Below the pieces are notes generated by a model. It was not told where the DNA came from and made no database searches. It worked only from the letters and a program-made list of their open reading frames with translations. 5,847 nucleotides of DNA from Actinomycetota bacterium (lineage in GTDB: Bacteria; Actinomycetota; Acidimicrobiia; Acidimicrobiales; Poriferisodaliceae): positions 1 through 5,847 of the forward strand of contig PCCJ01000003.1 in assembly GCA_002731665.1 (NCBI GenBank), given 5' to 3'. Both the position numbers and the translations under genes were made by a program. Positions 1-4,797 of the stretch are shown here, one piece after another (the first letter of the stretch is position 1; every line of letters begins with the position of its first letter).

Positions 1-17
1 GTAAGCCATGTTGGCCC

Positions 18-146
18 CTATTCGTTAGGGATCTCGGCTTCGACCCAGGTCGTGGTGTCTTCGTCCCAGAGGTAGGACTTGCCGTCGTCCTCAGTGCTTC
101 GCCGGAGGTAAATGGCTGCGGTATTGGTTTCCATACTTATAGACAT
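18..146 (-). CDS. Hypothetical 42-aa acidic small protein
   Basis: A short ORF on the minus strand reads from ATG at 146 to TAG at 18-20. It starts MSISMETNTAAIYLRRSTED and ends in a segment containing YLWDEDTTTWVEAE. An AAGGGAG Shine-Dalgarno site (155-161) sits 8 nt before this ATG; a second in-frame ATG at 134 is less well placed. The tryptophan/acidic ending resembles the ends of small uncharacterised proteins in which a W-D-E-x-T-x-x-W-V pattern closes the chain, but I cannot name the family. The piece AAIYLRRSTED looks superficially like the Y-x-R-x-S-T start of serine recombinases; what follows does not fit and the protein is far too short. No signal peptide or membrane segment is visible. 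It may be a genuine stand-alone small gene; the good ribosome site is the main support. Confidence 0.45.
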   Translation of the reverse strand: MSISMETNTAAIYLRRSTEDDGKSYLWDEDTTTWVEAEIPNE

Positions 147-204
147 GGACGGTGCTCCCTTGTTTGTTTCAGGAAGCTGGGAGGATTTTTATTTGCGGTC
201 TCGT

Positions 205-226
205 TTCGAGTCCTGTAGGACTCGAA
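205..226. repeat. Perfect 10-bp inverted repeat with 2-nt centre
   Basis: Arms TTCGAGTCCT (205-214) and AGGACTCGAA (217-226) are exact reverse complements separated by GT. One arm coincides with the T-loop-like sequence of the tRNA-like remnant, so both strands carry TTCGAGTCCT. As DNA it is a dyad symmetric site that could bind a dimeric protein. As RNA it would form a tight hairpin with a 4-nt loop after fraying. There is no T-run on the plus side and only a weak one on the minus side, so I do not call it a terminator. Confidence 0.7.
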
Positions 227-253
227 CCTATGACCCCTCCTTGGAAAGAGGTC
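205..253 (-). other. tRNA-like 3' half, possibly a decayed tRNA-Gly(UCC) remnant
   Basis: Read on the minus strand, 251 to 236 gives CCTCTTTCCAAGGAGG, an anticodon-arm-like hairpin whose loop would present UCC (Gly). It is followed by GGTC and then a T-arm-like element ATAGG-TTCGAGT-CCTAC (229 to 213), with the invariant TTC and four of five stem pairs. Upstream, minus 293 to 282 reads AGCTAAGTGGTA, like a D arm, but it lies about 20 nt too far away. The anticodon stem is one base short for a normal 5-bp stem with 7-nt loop. No matching 5' acceptor strand is visible, nor a CCA end. It is therefore not a functional tRNA as read. It could be a decayed gene, a 3' tRNA fragment left by an integrating element, or chance resemblance. 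Confidence 0.33.
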
Positions 254-470
254 TATTTACAATGAAAAACCGAGGTAGAAGTACCACTTAGCTCCCGTAG
301 AAATCTCTCAGAAGCCGGCACAGAAGGAGCATTTTTAGCATTTCTAGCTGTGAACACTAGGCCGTGAACATAGAGCGGTTTTTCTATAGAGATTACGCAT
401 GCATCAGCAGCATGACGAACTAACCAAACCCCGTCTCACAAAGCGGGGGAACTCCAGACTCAACCAAACT
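254..470. other. Non-coding stretch upstream of the lipoprotein gene
   Basis: I see no credible coding sequence here. It holds a pair of GTGAACA direct repeats (350-356 and 364-370, 14 bp apart), a short inverted repeat ATAGA/TCTAT (370-374 and 383-387), and a weak hairpin CCCCG/CGGGG around 428-448 just before the promoter. None is strong enough to assign a role. The 14-bp spacing of the GTGAACA pair does not match one helical turn. Confidence 0.5.
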
Positions 471-479
471 TGATACAAT
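471..479 (+). promoter_or_regulatory. Extended -10 promoter for the lipoprotein gene
   Basis: TGATACAAT matches the extended -10 form TG-n-TATAAT with one change. No good -35 hexamer is found 16-18 bp upstream, which is usual for extended -10 promoters. A start about 7 nt downstream (near 486) would give a leader of about 25 nt containing the AAGGTGG ribosome site at 500-506. Confidence 0.5.
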
Positions 480-510
480 GCACTGATTCTCAACGATCCA
501 AGGTGGTCTT

Positions 511-1347
511 GTGCTGAAAAAATACCGGCTTCTGTTTTTGTCGCTTCTCGTTGCTCTTTGCGTGCTCTCTTCTTGTGGAACATCTGAGACTGCGGAGCCT
601 GCAAGTCCCCCTGAGGCAGTTGAAGAGGCGGTCGCAGCTGATTCAGAGCCGGATGATTCAGGCGCAGATGATTCAGACGCAGATGATTCAGACGCAGATG
701 ATTCAGACGAGGGCTCTACAGAAGAATCTGGGGCGATGGTTGAAGAGGACCAAGAAAGCGATCAGATTGAGTCTGACGGACCAGCAATCGCCGGCGATAC
801 TACTCCGGAATTTGCCGCTCTCAGTGACATCGATCAGGCTCTCATCAACTCCCTGCAAAGCTGGGACTGGGACACCCAACCCTGGGTTTCAGCCGATATC
901 GAATCGATTAATGTGCCCGAAGGCACCGATTTCTCGGTCACGTTGACGCTGGAGAACTTCACGGAATCGCCAATTTATGCCTTAGCCTGCACTACAACTT
1001 CTGCCTGGGATTTCTTCGCCGCCCCGGCCGGCCAACAGCAGTGCTCCCCACCTGCTATAGCCACCTTCGACAACGACGGTGTCGCTGTGATCACTACGAC
1101 CTCAACCGGCGAGGGCAGATGTTGGGGTGTTGGCGGCTTCGGAACCGAGCAAGGTTTCCTTTGTATACCTTTCGGCGACCTCGATGGTTACTCCTCTGCT
1201 GACTGTGCTGACAGCGAACTCGGGGAGGGAGTTCTTTTCCCGCTTTCAGATGGCGCCTACTGGTGCAACTACGGCCAGGTGTCGCAACCTCTCGGCCATG
1301 CGATGGGACTCGATAGCGATGCTGTTGAGAAAATCGAAGAGTCTTAG
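511..1347 (+). CDS. Secreted lipoprotein with acidic Asp/Ser-repeat linker, function unknown
   Basis: This 278-aa protein begins at GTG 511, preceded by AAGGTGG (500-506) with 4-nt spacing. Residues 1-22 form a lipoprotein signal peptide: KK near the start, a hydrophobic core, and a lipobox LSSC with the lipidated Cys at 22. It should be exported and anchored by signal peptidase II processing. Residues about 27-92 are a low-complexity acidic linker rich in D, S and E, including DDS-x-A repeats. Residues about 98-278 form a globular region with six cysteines (160, 178, 204, 218, 232, 252), an even number that would allow disulfides outside the cell. The segment 129-160 reads like beta strands of an Ig-like fold (VPEGTDFSVTLTLENF). 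I do not recognise the family. A cell-surface binding or sensory role is possible but unproven. It appears monocistronic, convergent with the dioxygenase. Confidence 0.85.
   Translation: MLKKYRLLFLSLLVALCVLSSCGTSETAEPASPPEAVEEAVAADSEPDDSGADDSDADDSDADDSDEGSTEESGAMVEEDQESDQIESDGPAIAGDTTPEFAALSDIDQALINSLQSWDWDTQPWVSADIESINVPEGTDFSVTLTLENFTESPIYALACTTTSAWDFFAAPAGQQQCSPPAIATFDNDGVAVITTTSTGEGRCWGVGGFGTEQGFLCIPFGDLDGYSSADCADSELGEGVLFPLSDGAYWCNYGQVSQPLGHAMGLDSDAVEKIEES
652..711 (+). repeat. Four 15-bp in-frame tandem repeats (DDSDA unit)
   Basis: Units begin at 652, 667, 682 and 697. The consensus is GATGATTCAGACGCA; unit 1 has one change (GGC for GAC) and unit 4 ends in GAG. Units 2 and 3 are identical. 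The 15-bp period keeps frame and encodes DDSGA, DDSDA, DDSDA, DDSDE. A degenerate fifth unit (GCTGATTCAGAGCCG) lies just upstream at 637-651. Near identity at DNA level indicates recent slippage expansion in the lipoprotein linker. Confidence 0.95.
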
Positions 1348-1396
1348 TCTCTGGGTTTTCTAAAATGGTAGAACTCGTAGCTTAAGGTTCTTAGCG

Positions 1397-1461
1397 TTTT
1401 GTCATAGACAGCTACTTAAGGTAGTCACTCCCCCATTTTTGTCATAGACATCTCATAGACA
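1397..1461. repeat. Three copies of a CATAGACA-type short direct repeat
   Basis: TTTTGTCATAGACA occurs exactly at 1397-1410 and 1437-1450. A third, shorter copy, TCTCATAGACA, abuts the second at 1451-1461. Start-to-start distances of the 11-bp core are 40 and 11 bp, close to whole turns of the helix, so the copies would face the same side of the DNA. This is the arrangement of a protein-binding site cluster, but no known motif is matched and the location is downstream of both flanking genes. Confidence 0.75.
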
Positions 1462-1476
1462 CAATCCTTTTTGACT

Positions 1477-1500
1477 AGCGCATAATGATAATTATGTGCT
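1477..1500. promoter_or_regulatory. AT-rich palindrome resembling a Fur/Zur-type operator
   Basis: The core is CATAAT-GATA-ATTATG (1481-1496), flanked by AGC on the left and GCT on the right, giving arms of 11 matched pairs out of 12. It contains ATAATGATAAT, the repeated hexamer pattern of Fur boxes; aligned by eye to the 19-bp Fur consensus it matches about 14 positions. Fur-family repressors bind such sites when loaded with iron or zinc. No gene start lies just downstream on either strand, so its target is unclear and it may be only an AT-rich hairpin. Confidence 0.35.
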
Positions 1501-1501
1501 G

Positions 1502-1524
1502 TTAGTAGACTCCCCCTCTACTAA
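1502..1524. terminator. Hairpin with 8-bp stem, possible terminator
   Basis: TTAGTAGA (1502-1509) and TCTACTAA (1517-1524) form a perfect 8-bp stem with a C-rich 7-nt loop. The position between two convergent genes suits a bidirectional terminator. Neither side has a good T-run (ATTATGTTT on the plus side), so termination is plausible rather than shown. Confidence 0.35.
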
Positions 1525-1606
1525 ATTATGTTTAACGTCGTAGGTTCGTGTTTGGTTCTGCTGCTCAATTCTTCCATCTAATCTCCTATTCTTGCATAAA
1601 AAAATA

Positions 1607-2470
1607 TTAGTTCGACTCCCATACCAAGGGGTATTGATCGCTATCAAGTGAATCGCCATCGTTGTGTTGATCCGATCGAAGATGACCTTGGGTCCCCTTG
1701 CGAGAGTCATACACCGCATCGTCTCCGCAGTATCGAACCGTGTAGCCGCGACGGCGCACATCAGAACGTAAATTGCCTCCGGCTCCGTGAACCGTCATCG
1801 CATGGAACGCGTAAACGTCACCAGGTTCAAGATCCCAAGAAATGACTTCGTACTCATTGCGAGTCGCTTCGATGTCAGGTATGTCGATGTAGTCGGGGTT
1901 TCGCTCATACTCACCATGGCCAGATGTTTTTCCGAAGGTCTCCGGCTGATACCAGATGTCCCAAAGGTGTGACCCCCTAACGAATTCGAGCCCGCCGCTT
2001 TCGATGGTGACCGCATCTAAGGCAACCCAGAACGACATAACTTGACTGCCTCTCAGCGGCCAATAGGGCAGGTCGTTGTGCCAACGAGTCCGATTCTCAG
2101 TCCCCGGTTCTTTAACGAAGAGCTGGTCATAAAACAGGTTGACTTTTGATGATTGAAAAAACTGGGCTGCCAGGGAGACGAGAGGCCCGTTAGTGCAAAA
2201 TCTTCCCATTTCTGAATCGGTTTCCCACATTCGAATGTTCCCGTGAAACCGTCCGATTCCGTTGTCCGGAACATATCCGTGCACAAACGGGCCCGGTTGA
2301 TTGATATCTCGCTCGATTCCTGCCTCCAGGACTTTTAACCAATCGCCGTCGACGACACCCCGGAGGGCGACTGCGCCGTCTCTGGCACAGGCCGCACGAT
2401 CTTCTTCGGTGACGTAGTGATCCATTCGGGGAAGCTTAATAGACCAAGGAGCGCTGCTTCCACCCATCAC
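1607..2470 (-). CDS. Phytanoyl-CoA dioxygenase (PhyH) family Fe(II)/2-oxoglutarate oxygenase
   Basis: This 287-aa protein has the marks of the PhyH family, non-haem iron enzymes that use O2 and 2-oxoglutarate to hydroxylate small organic substrates in the cytoplasm. The H-x-D motif is in TRWHNDLPYWP (His131, Asp133) and the distal ligand is His228 in FHAMTVHGAGGN, so the iron triad is complete. An Arg of VRRRGYTVRY (about 239-241, or 246) would hold 2-oxoglutarate. SGGLEFVRGSHLW (158-170) is the usual strand segment before the second half of the jelly roll. Length is typical of the family. The start is taken as GTG 2470 with ATG immediately after (2467); there is no Shine-Dalgarno site, and a TAATAT -10 lies 6 nt upstream, so the transcript is probably leaderless. 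An internal ATG at 2425 is a less likely start. The substrate cannot be inferred; the family is very diverse in environmental bacteria and most members are uncharacterised. It is transcribed alone, minus strand. Confidence 0.92.
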   Translation of the reverse strand: MMGGSSAPWSIKLPRMDHYVTEEDRAACARDGAVALRGVVDGDWLKVLEAGIERDINQPGPFVHGYVPDNGIGRFHGNIRMWETDSEMGRFCTNGPLVSLAAQFFQSSKVNLFYDQLFVKEPGTENRTRWHNDLPYWPLRGSQVMSFWVALDAVTIESGGLEFVRGSHLWDIWYQPETFGKTSGHGEYERNPDYIDIPDIEATRNEYEVISWDLEPGDVYAFHAMTVHGAGGNLRSDVRRRGYTVRYCGDDAVYDSRKGTQGHLRSDQHNDGDSLDSDQYPLVWESN

Positions 2471-2476
2471 AAGAAC

Positions 2477-2482
2477 ATATTA
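2477..2482 (-). promoter_or_regulatory. -10 element for a leaderless dioxygenase transcript
   Basis: On the minus strand TAATAT ends 6 nt before GTG 2470 and 9 nt before ATG 2467. A start at the usual distance would fall on or next to the start codon. This fits the absence of any Shine-Dalgarno site and the common use of leaderless mRNAs in actinobacteria. The -35 region is not recognisable. Confidence 0.5.
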
Positions 2483-2592
2483 GTTCTGCAATACCGCTCG
2501 TTGAGGCACTCTTTCTGCAAATTAGGTGAATTATGAATCCATCTAGCAAAAGGAACTGGGAGCTGTCGGAAGCGCTGGAGTTACTGGGTAGT

Positions 2593-2611
2593 TAAAGGAC
2601 CATTTGGTCCT
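2593..2611 (-). terminator. Terminator-like hairpin after the membrane protein gene
   Basis: On the minus strand AGGACC-AAAT-GGTCCT (2611 to 2596) is followed by TTAAC, so three T close the stem and tail. It begins 8 nt past the stop codon of the gene at 2620-3243. The stem is GC-rich but short and the T-run is brief, so strength is uncertain. Confidence 0.5.
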
Positions 2612-2619
2612 GAAGGTTG

Positions 2620-3243
2620 CTAACTAGCCGCAGCAATTGTGTTTTTACCGAAGGTCATCATGAGTGCTGTAATGACCATGAAGAGCAAGGAGAGGATGAT
2701 CCCGACGAACATTGTTGGTGCGGGAATCATCGCTACAACAAAAGCAACAACACCAATCCAGCCCAACCACTTTGGCAGCAGCCCACTACTTAGGGCTGCA
2801 AGCCCAATCGTTAATACGAGGGTTGCCATGCCTGCGTGCATTGGCCAGAAGAAAGCGTCCCATATGGCGTGCATGGTTTTCATTGATTCAGGGGACATGT
2901 TCTCTGCTTGAATCGATAGTCCCGCTCTTAGGGTTGAGTCGACTGCCATACCCGCGACAGCTATCAGAGTGGCACCGGCGGCGAGCATGCCAAGTAGTTG
3001 TTGGCCGGTGTCTCGAACTCGTTGAGACATGCACATTCCGAACACGAGCACGCAAAGTGCTCCGAGGATGGCGAGCCACGAACCGATAAAGACTCGGTCT
3101 TGGTTTTGGACGTAAAGGTCTGCGATTTCTTGAGCGCTTTCTTCGGTGGATGCCCACCTGCCATGCACCGCAAAGGAGATCAGTACCAAAATGATGCCTG
3201 CGATGGCGCCCAGGGGCCCGTAGCGTTGAAGTTTCTGTTCCAC
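2620..3243 (-). CDS. Six-helix integral membrane protein, unknown function
   Basis: The 207-aa protein starts at GTG 3243, with AAGGAG (3255 to 3250) 6 nt upstream, a strong start signal. Hydrophobic segments at about residues 9-27, 52-71, 82-101, 131-152, 158-175 and 177-198 predict six membrane helices in the inner membrane. The region between helices 1 and 2 (about 28-50) is polar (WASTEESAQEIADLYVQNQD), and another polar loop lies at 102-126. Methionines are frequent in helices and loops (MSPESMKTMHAIWDAFFWPM). I see no catalytic or transport motif and cannot name a family; the pattern is like small actinobacterial membrane proteins of the DUF4386 type, but this is a loose resemblance only. 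It is flanked by a hairpin downstream and appears to be a single-gene unit. A weak promoter candidate TTGAAA with TAAAAC 15 nt later lies about 45-75 nt upstream of the start. Confidence 0.85.
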   Translation of the reverse strand: MEQKLQRYGPLGAIAGIILVLISFAVHGRWASTEESAQEIADLYVQNQDRVFIGSWLAILGALCVLVFGMCMSQRVRDTGQQLLGMLAAGATLIAVAGMAVDSTLRAGLSIQAENMSPESMKTMHAIWDAFFWPMHAGMATLVLTIGLAALSSGLLPKWLGWIGVVAFVVAMIPAPTMFVGIILSLLFMVITALMMTFGKNTIAAAS

Positions 3244-3549
3244 CGAGTTCTCCTTCGTTTGGCCTATGTGCGAAAAGGTACCTCAGTTTTACTTAGGCCA
3301 CAGGCTTTTCAAGCTGAATCGGTTTGATGATGTCTTGGTTCGGGTTGGAATTTAAAGGGCGATGCAACTGTTTGCGTTTCCAAAAATCAAATTTCTTGGT
3401 GTAGTTAGCTAAGTACTAAAAGACTGCACGAGAAGGACAAATATCCCTCAAAGTAAGGATGTTCTGACTATCTCATCTAGTGGTCAACGGTCGAACCTGG
3501 CTCACAGTGACAACTATGAGCAAATCGGACGATCGCCCAAATCCCCTAG
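3244..3549. other. Intergenic region, mostly featureless
   Basis: This 306-bp stretch separates the membrane protein start from the short ORF ending at 3550. Its left end carries the ribosome site and presumed promoter of the membrane protein gene. The middle (about 3320-3490) shows nothing I can support beyond the 8-bp palindrome TTAGCTAA. A hairpin at 3500-3521 is listed separately. Confidence 0.5.
3500..3521 (-). terminator. 9-bp hairpin without T-run, possible terminator
   Basis: On the minus strand GCTCATAGT and ACTGTGAGC pair over 9 bp (one G-U) around the loop TGTC. On the plus strand the same position would be a C-A mismatch, so the structure is better formed in minus-strand RNA. It lies 28 nt after the stop at 3550. 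There is no T-run after it, so it could equally be an mRNA-stabilising hairpin. Confidence 0.35.
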
Positions 3550-3807
3550 TCAAACGAACAATTCTTCGGTTGTCCGCATATAGATCATGGTCATAGGGCT
3601 AGCCCCAATGGCACTCATAGTGAACAGCGTCCTAGCCGACCGCTCAAACTCATCATCACTAGCGGCAGCAGCTAAGTCTCCACGGGTCACAGGACTAACC
3701 CAAAAATATGAGGAGAAACCTTCACCAGCGGTTGTCGCTTCTGCCCATGTTTGTTCCCTTGATTGCATTTGCAAAACCATGAATCGTGACAGGTTCAGTA
3801 TCGTCAA
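3550..3807 (-). CDS. Doubtful short ORF or 3' gene remnant overlapping the methyltransferase
   Basis: An open frame of up to 85 codons (TTG 3807; ATG at 3780 or 3768) ends at TGA 3550. It overlaps the last 86 nt of the methyltransferase in another frame, and no start has a Shine-Dalgarno site. The part beyond the overlap reads like real protein: SSYFWVSPVTRGDLAAAASD, then a helix-like acidic segment, then ASPMTMIYMRTTEELFV. Its last third faintly resembles residues 70-97 of the partial protein at 5428-5847 (ADPRIQQIATSAASPTAIGR). Possible explanations are a small gene translationally coupled to the methyltransferase, or the surviving 3' end of a longer gene whose 5' part was replaced. A hairpin 28 nt downstream is compatible with a transcript ending here. 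I cannot assign a function. Confidence 0.35.
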   Translation of the reverse strand: MTILNLSRFMVLQMQSREQTWAEATTAGEGFSSYFWVSPVTRGDLAAAASDDEFERSARTLFTMSAIGASPMTMIYMRTTEELFV

Positions 3808-4522
3808 CTTCTAGGGCCTCTTGTGTCATTAGTTTTATCCGGTTGCTCATATCCGGTCGAGATTTGACTATTGGCCCAATAGACGGTGAAAGGGTCGTGA
3901 TGTCCCAGAACTCCTGGAAATTATCAAAAGTGCGGTGAACAGAAATCTGTTTCGTTTCGATGTTGTTTAACCCCGCGTCTACCCACGTTTCATGAAGTTG
4001 GCCCATACGTGAAACCTCAGCCGAAGGCGCCATTGGATAGGCGATGTCTAACTGCCGAAGTTGTGCACTTATAACCTCGTTGGGAAGGCCACCTTCAAGC
4101 ACATCCCAAACGTATGCAGAGACACTGCCCCCTCGCTTAGTAACCCTGACCATTTCCATGGCTCCAGCCGCGGGGTCAGGTACGAAGAATAAGACCAGGG
4201 CCATGGTGGCGTAATCAAAACGGTTCGCTTCAAATGGGAGGTTCATGGCATCTCCGACTTGGAATGAGACATTATCGCTTCGGATCCGCTGGAGAGCAAA
4301 GTCGATTTGTTCCTGCGATGGGTCTAAAGCCTGAATTTCTTTGGGGGAATGTGAGTTATAGATCTGTTCGGTAAAGGTTCCGTTGCCGCATCCAATGTCT
4401 ATCCATCGCTGATCTTCTTCAGGGGAAAGCCACTCTAGGAACTGATCGCCAATTAGCTGACTCCAAATGCCCATCCACTGCTCGTAAGACTCGCCATCTT
4501 GAAATTTTATTTCGTGCGACAC
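3722..4522 (-). CDS. Class I SAM-dependent methyltransferase (UbiE-like, Methyltransf_11 type)
   Basis: The 266-aa protein starts at GTG 4522, with AAGGGGG (4533 to 4527) 4 nt upstream. It has the Rossmann-like SAM-binding core: motif I WIDIGCGNG (40-48), the acidic residue after strand 2 in LDPS (Asp67), GDAMNLPF (90-97, Asp91), strand 4 FDYATMALVLFFVPDP (102-117), and KRGGSV (129-134). It would transfer a methyl group from S-adenosylmethionine to an unidentified small molecule in the cytoplasm. The N-terminal YEQWMGIWSQLIGDQFLEWL and the tail FANAIKG are typical of a group of about 260-aa soluble methyltransferases of unknown substrate, so the chain looks complete. The last 10 residues (NMGRSDNRW region) lie in the overlap with the short ORF that ends at 3550. 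Its promoter faces away from the DUF3303-like gene. Confidence 0.92.
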   Translation of the reverse strand: MSHEIKFQDGESYEQWMGIWSQLIGDQFLEWLSPEEDQRWIDIGCGNGTFTEQIYNSHSPKEIQALDPSQEQIDFALQRIRSDNVSFQVGDAMNLPFEANRFDYATMALVLFFVPDPAAGAMEMVRVTKRGGSVSAYVWDVLEGGLPNEVISAQLRQLDIAYPMAPSAEVSRMGQLHETWVDAGLNNIETKQISVHRTFDNFQEFWDITTLSPSIGPIVKSRPDMSNRIKLMTQEALEVDDTEPVTIHGFANAIKGTNMGRSDNRW

Positions 4523-4544
4523 CTGTCCCCCTTAAAGCTGAGAA

Positions 4545-4553
4545 ACATTAGCA
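4545..4553 (-). promoter_or_regulatory. Extended -10 promoter for the methyltransferase
   Basis: The minus strand reads TGC-TAATGT, an extended -10 element. A start about 7 nt downstream would leave a leader of about 16 nt carrying the AAGGGGG ribosome site. No convincing -35 box is seen. The design matches that at 471-479. Confidence 0.4.
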
Positions 4554-4797
4554 CAGCCATTTCCCCACATACTTTTACTGTCTGTTGCAAAGGTCGACTT
4601 TGGTTGGTGCATAAAGCAGAGCTAACGCAGCGAAGACGCCAAGCAAATGGACCATAGAACGAGCTTAGGCCACAAGGCAGTTGTCCTTACGTGGGACGCC
4701 TTAACCCAGAGTTAACAGTTGGGCAACAAAACTGCTCGAAATGAGTTGTTAGCTTAAATTTGTGGCCGACTTTGGCTGCCTTTAAAAGGAGCTCAAA
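4554..4797. other. Divergent intergenic region between methyltransferase and DUF3303-like gene
   Basis: No gene is seen. The nonamer CGACTTTGG occurs at 4595-4603 and again at 4767-4775. An imperfect hairpin (AAC-t-GCTC / GAGT-t-GTT) lies near 4736-4756, in the presumed leader of the plus-strand gene. CTTAGGCCACA (4664-4674) also occurs at 3292-3302, upstream of the membrane protein gene. I could not place a clear promoter for the plus-strand gene; TTAAAT at 4754-4759 is a weak -10 candidate. Confidence 0.4.

Larger units (their letters stand above)
1348..1606. other. Repeat-rich intergenic region between convergent genes
   Basis: No credible gene is seen between the lipoprotein stop and the dioxygenase stop. 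A weak hairpin AGAAC/GTTCT (1370-1374 and 1387-1391) followed by TAGCGTTTTG could serve the lipoprotein as a terminator. CTTAAGGT occurs twice (1381-1388, 1415-1422). The segment also holds the GTCATAGACA repeats, an AT-rich palindrome and a longer hairpin, listed separately. Next to the dioxygenase stop, the minus strand has a run of seven T (1605 to 1599), but no hairpin directly abuts it. Confidence 0.55.

Noticed and set aside
18..146. Serine recombinase N-terminus (AAIYLRRSTED) on the minus strand
   Set aside because: The frame ends after 42 codons, and the residues after the motif do not match the resolvase domain; the resemblance is limited to about 10 residues.
551..946. 131-codon frame inside the lipoprotein gene
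   Set aside because: It is a shadow frame; its MIQTQ repeats are the other-frame reading of the 15-bp tandem repeat, and the lipoprotein frame has a signal peptide and ribosome site.
1528..1581. 17-aa hydrophobic plus-strand ORF (MFNVVGSCLVLLLNSSI)
   Set aside because: It has no Shine-Dalgarno site or promoter, and short hydrophobic frames are common by chance in AT-rich DNA.
1601..1634. GTTCGACTCCC near the dioxygenase stop as a second tRNA T arm
   Set aside because: The flanks do not pair as a T stem, no other tRNA arm is nearby, and the bases are inside the C-terminal codons of the dioxygenase.
2533..2595. 20-aa plus-strand ORF (MNPSSKRNWELSEALELLGS) before the 2596-2611 hairpin
   Set aside because: There is only a partial ribosome site (AGGTG) and no clear promoter; the hairpin is better explained as the terminator of the minus-strand membrane protein gene.
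2712..3327. Plus-strand frames opposite the membrane protein gene
   Set aside because: These are antisense shadows; the minus-strand frame has six predicted helices, an AAGGAG site and a downstream hairpin.
3481..3500. GGTTCGACC on the minus strand as a tRNA T arm
   Set aside because: The adjoining bases do not form a 5-bp stem and there is no anticodon arm upstream.
3516..3596. 26-aa plus-strand ORF beginning MSKSDDRPNPLVKR
   Set aside because: It looks protein-like but lacks a ribosome site, overlaps the 3500-3521 hairpin, and stops at once; no frame continues it.
3587..3814. 75-codon plus-strand frame
   Set aside because: It lies opposite the methyltransferase end and the short ORF, has no ribosome site, and shows no domain.
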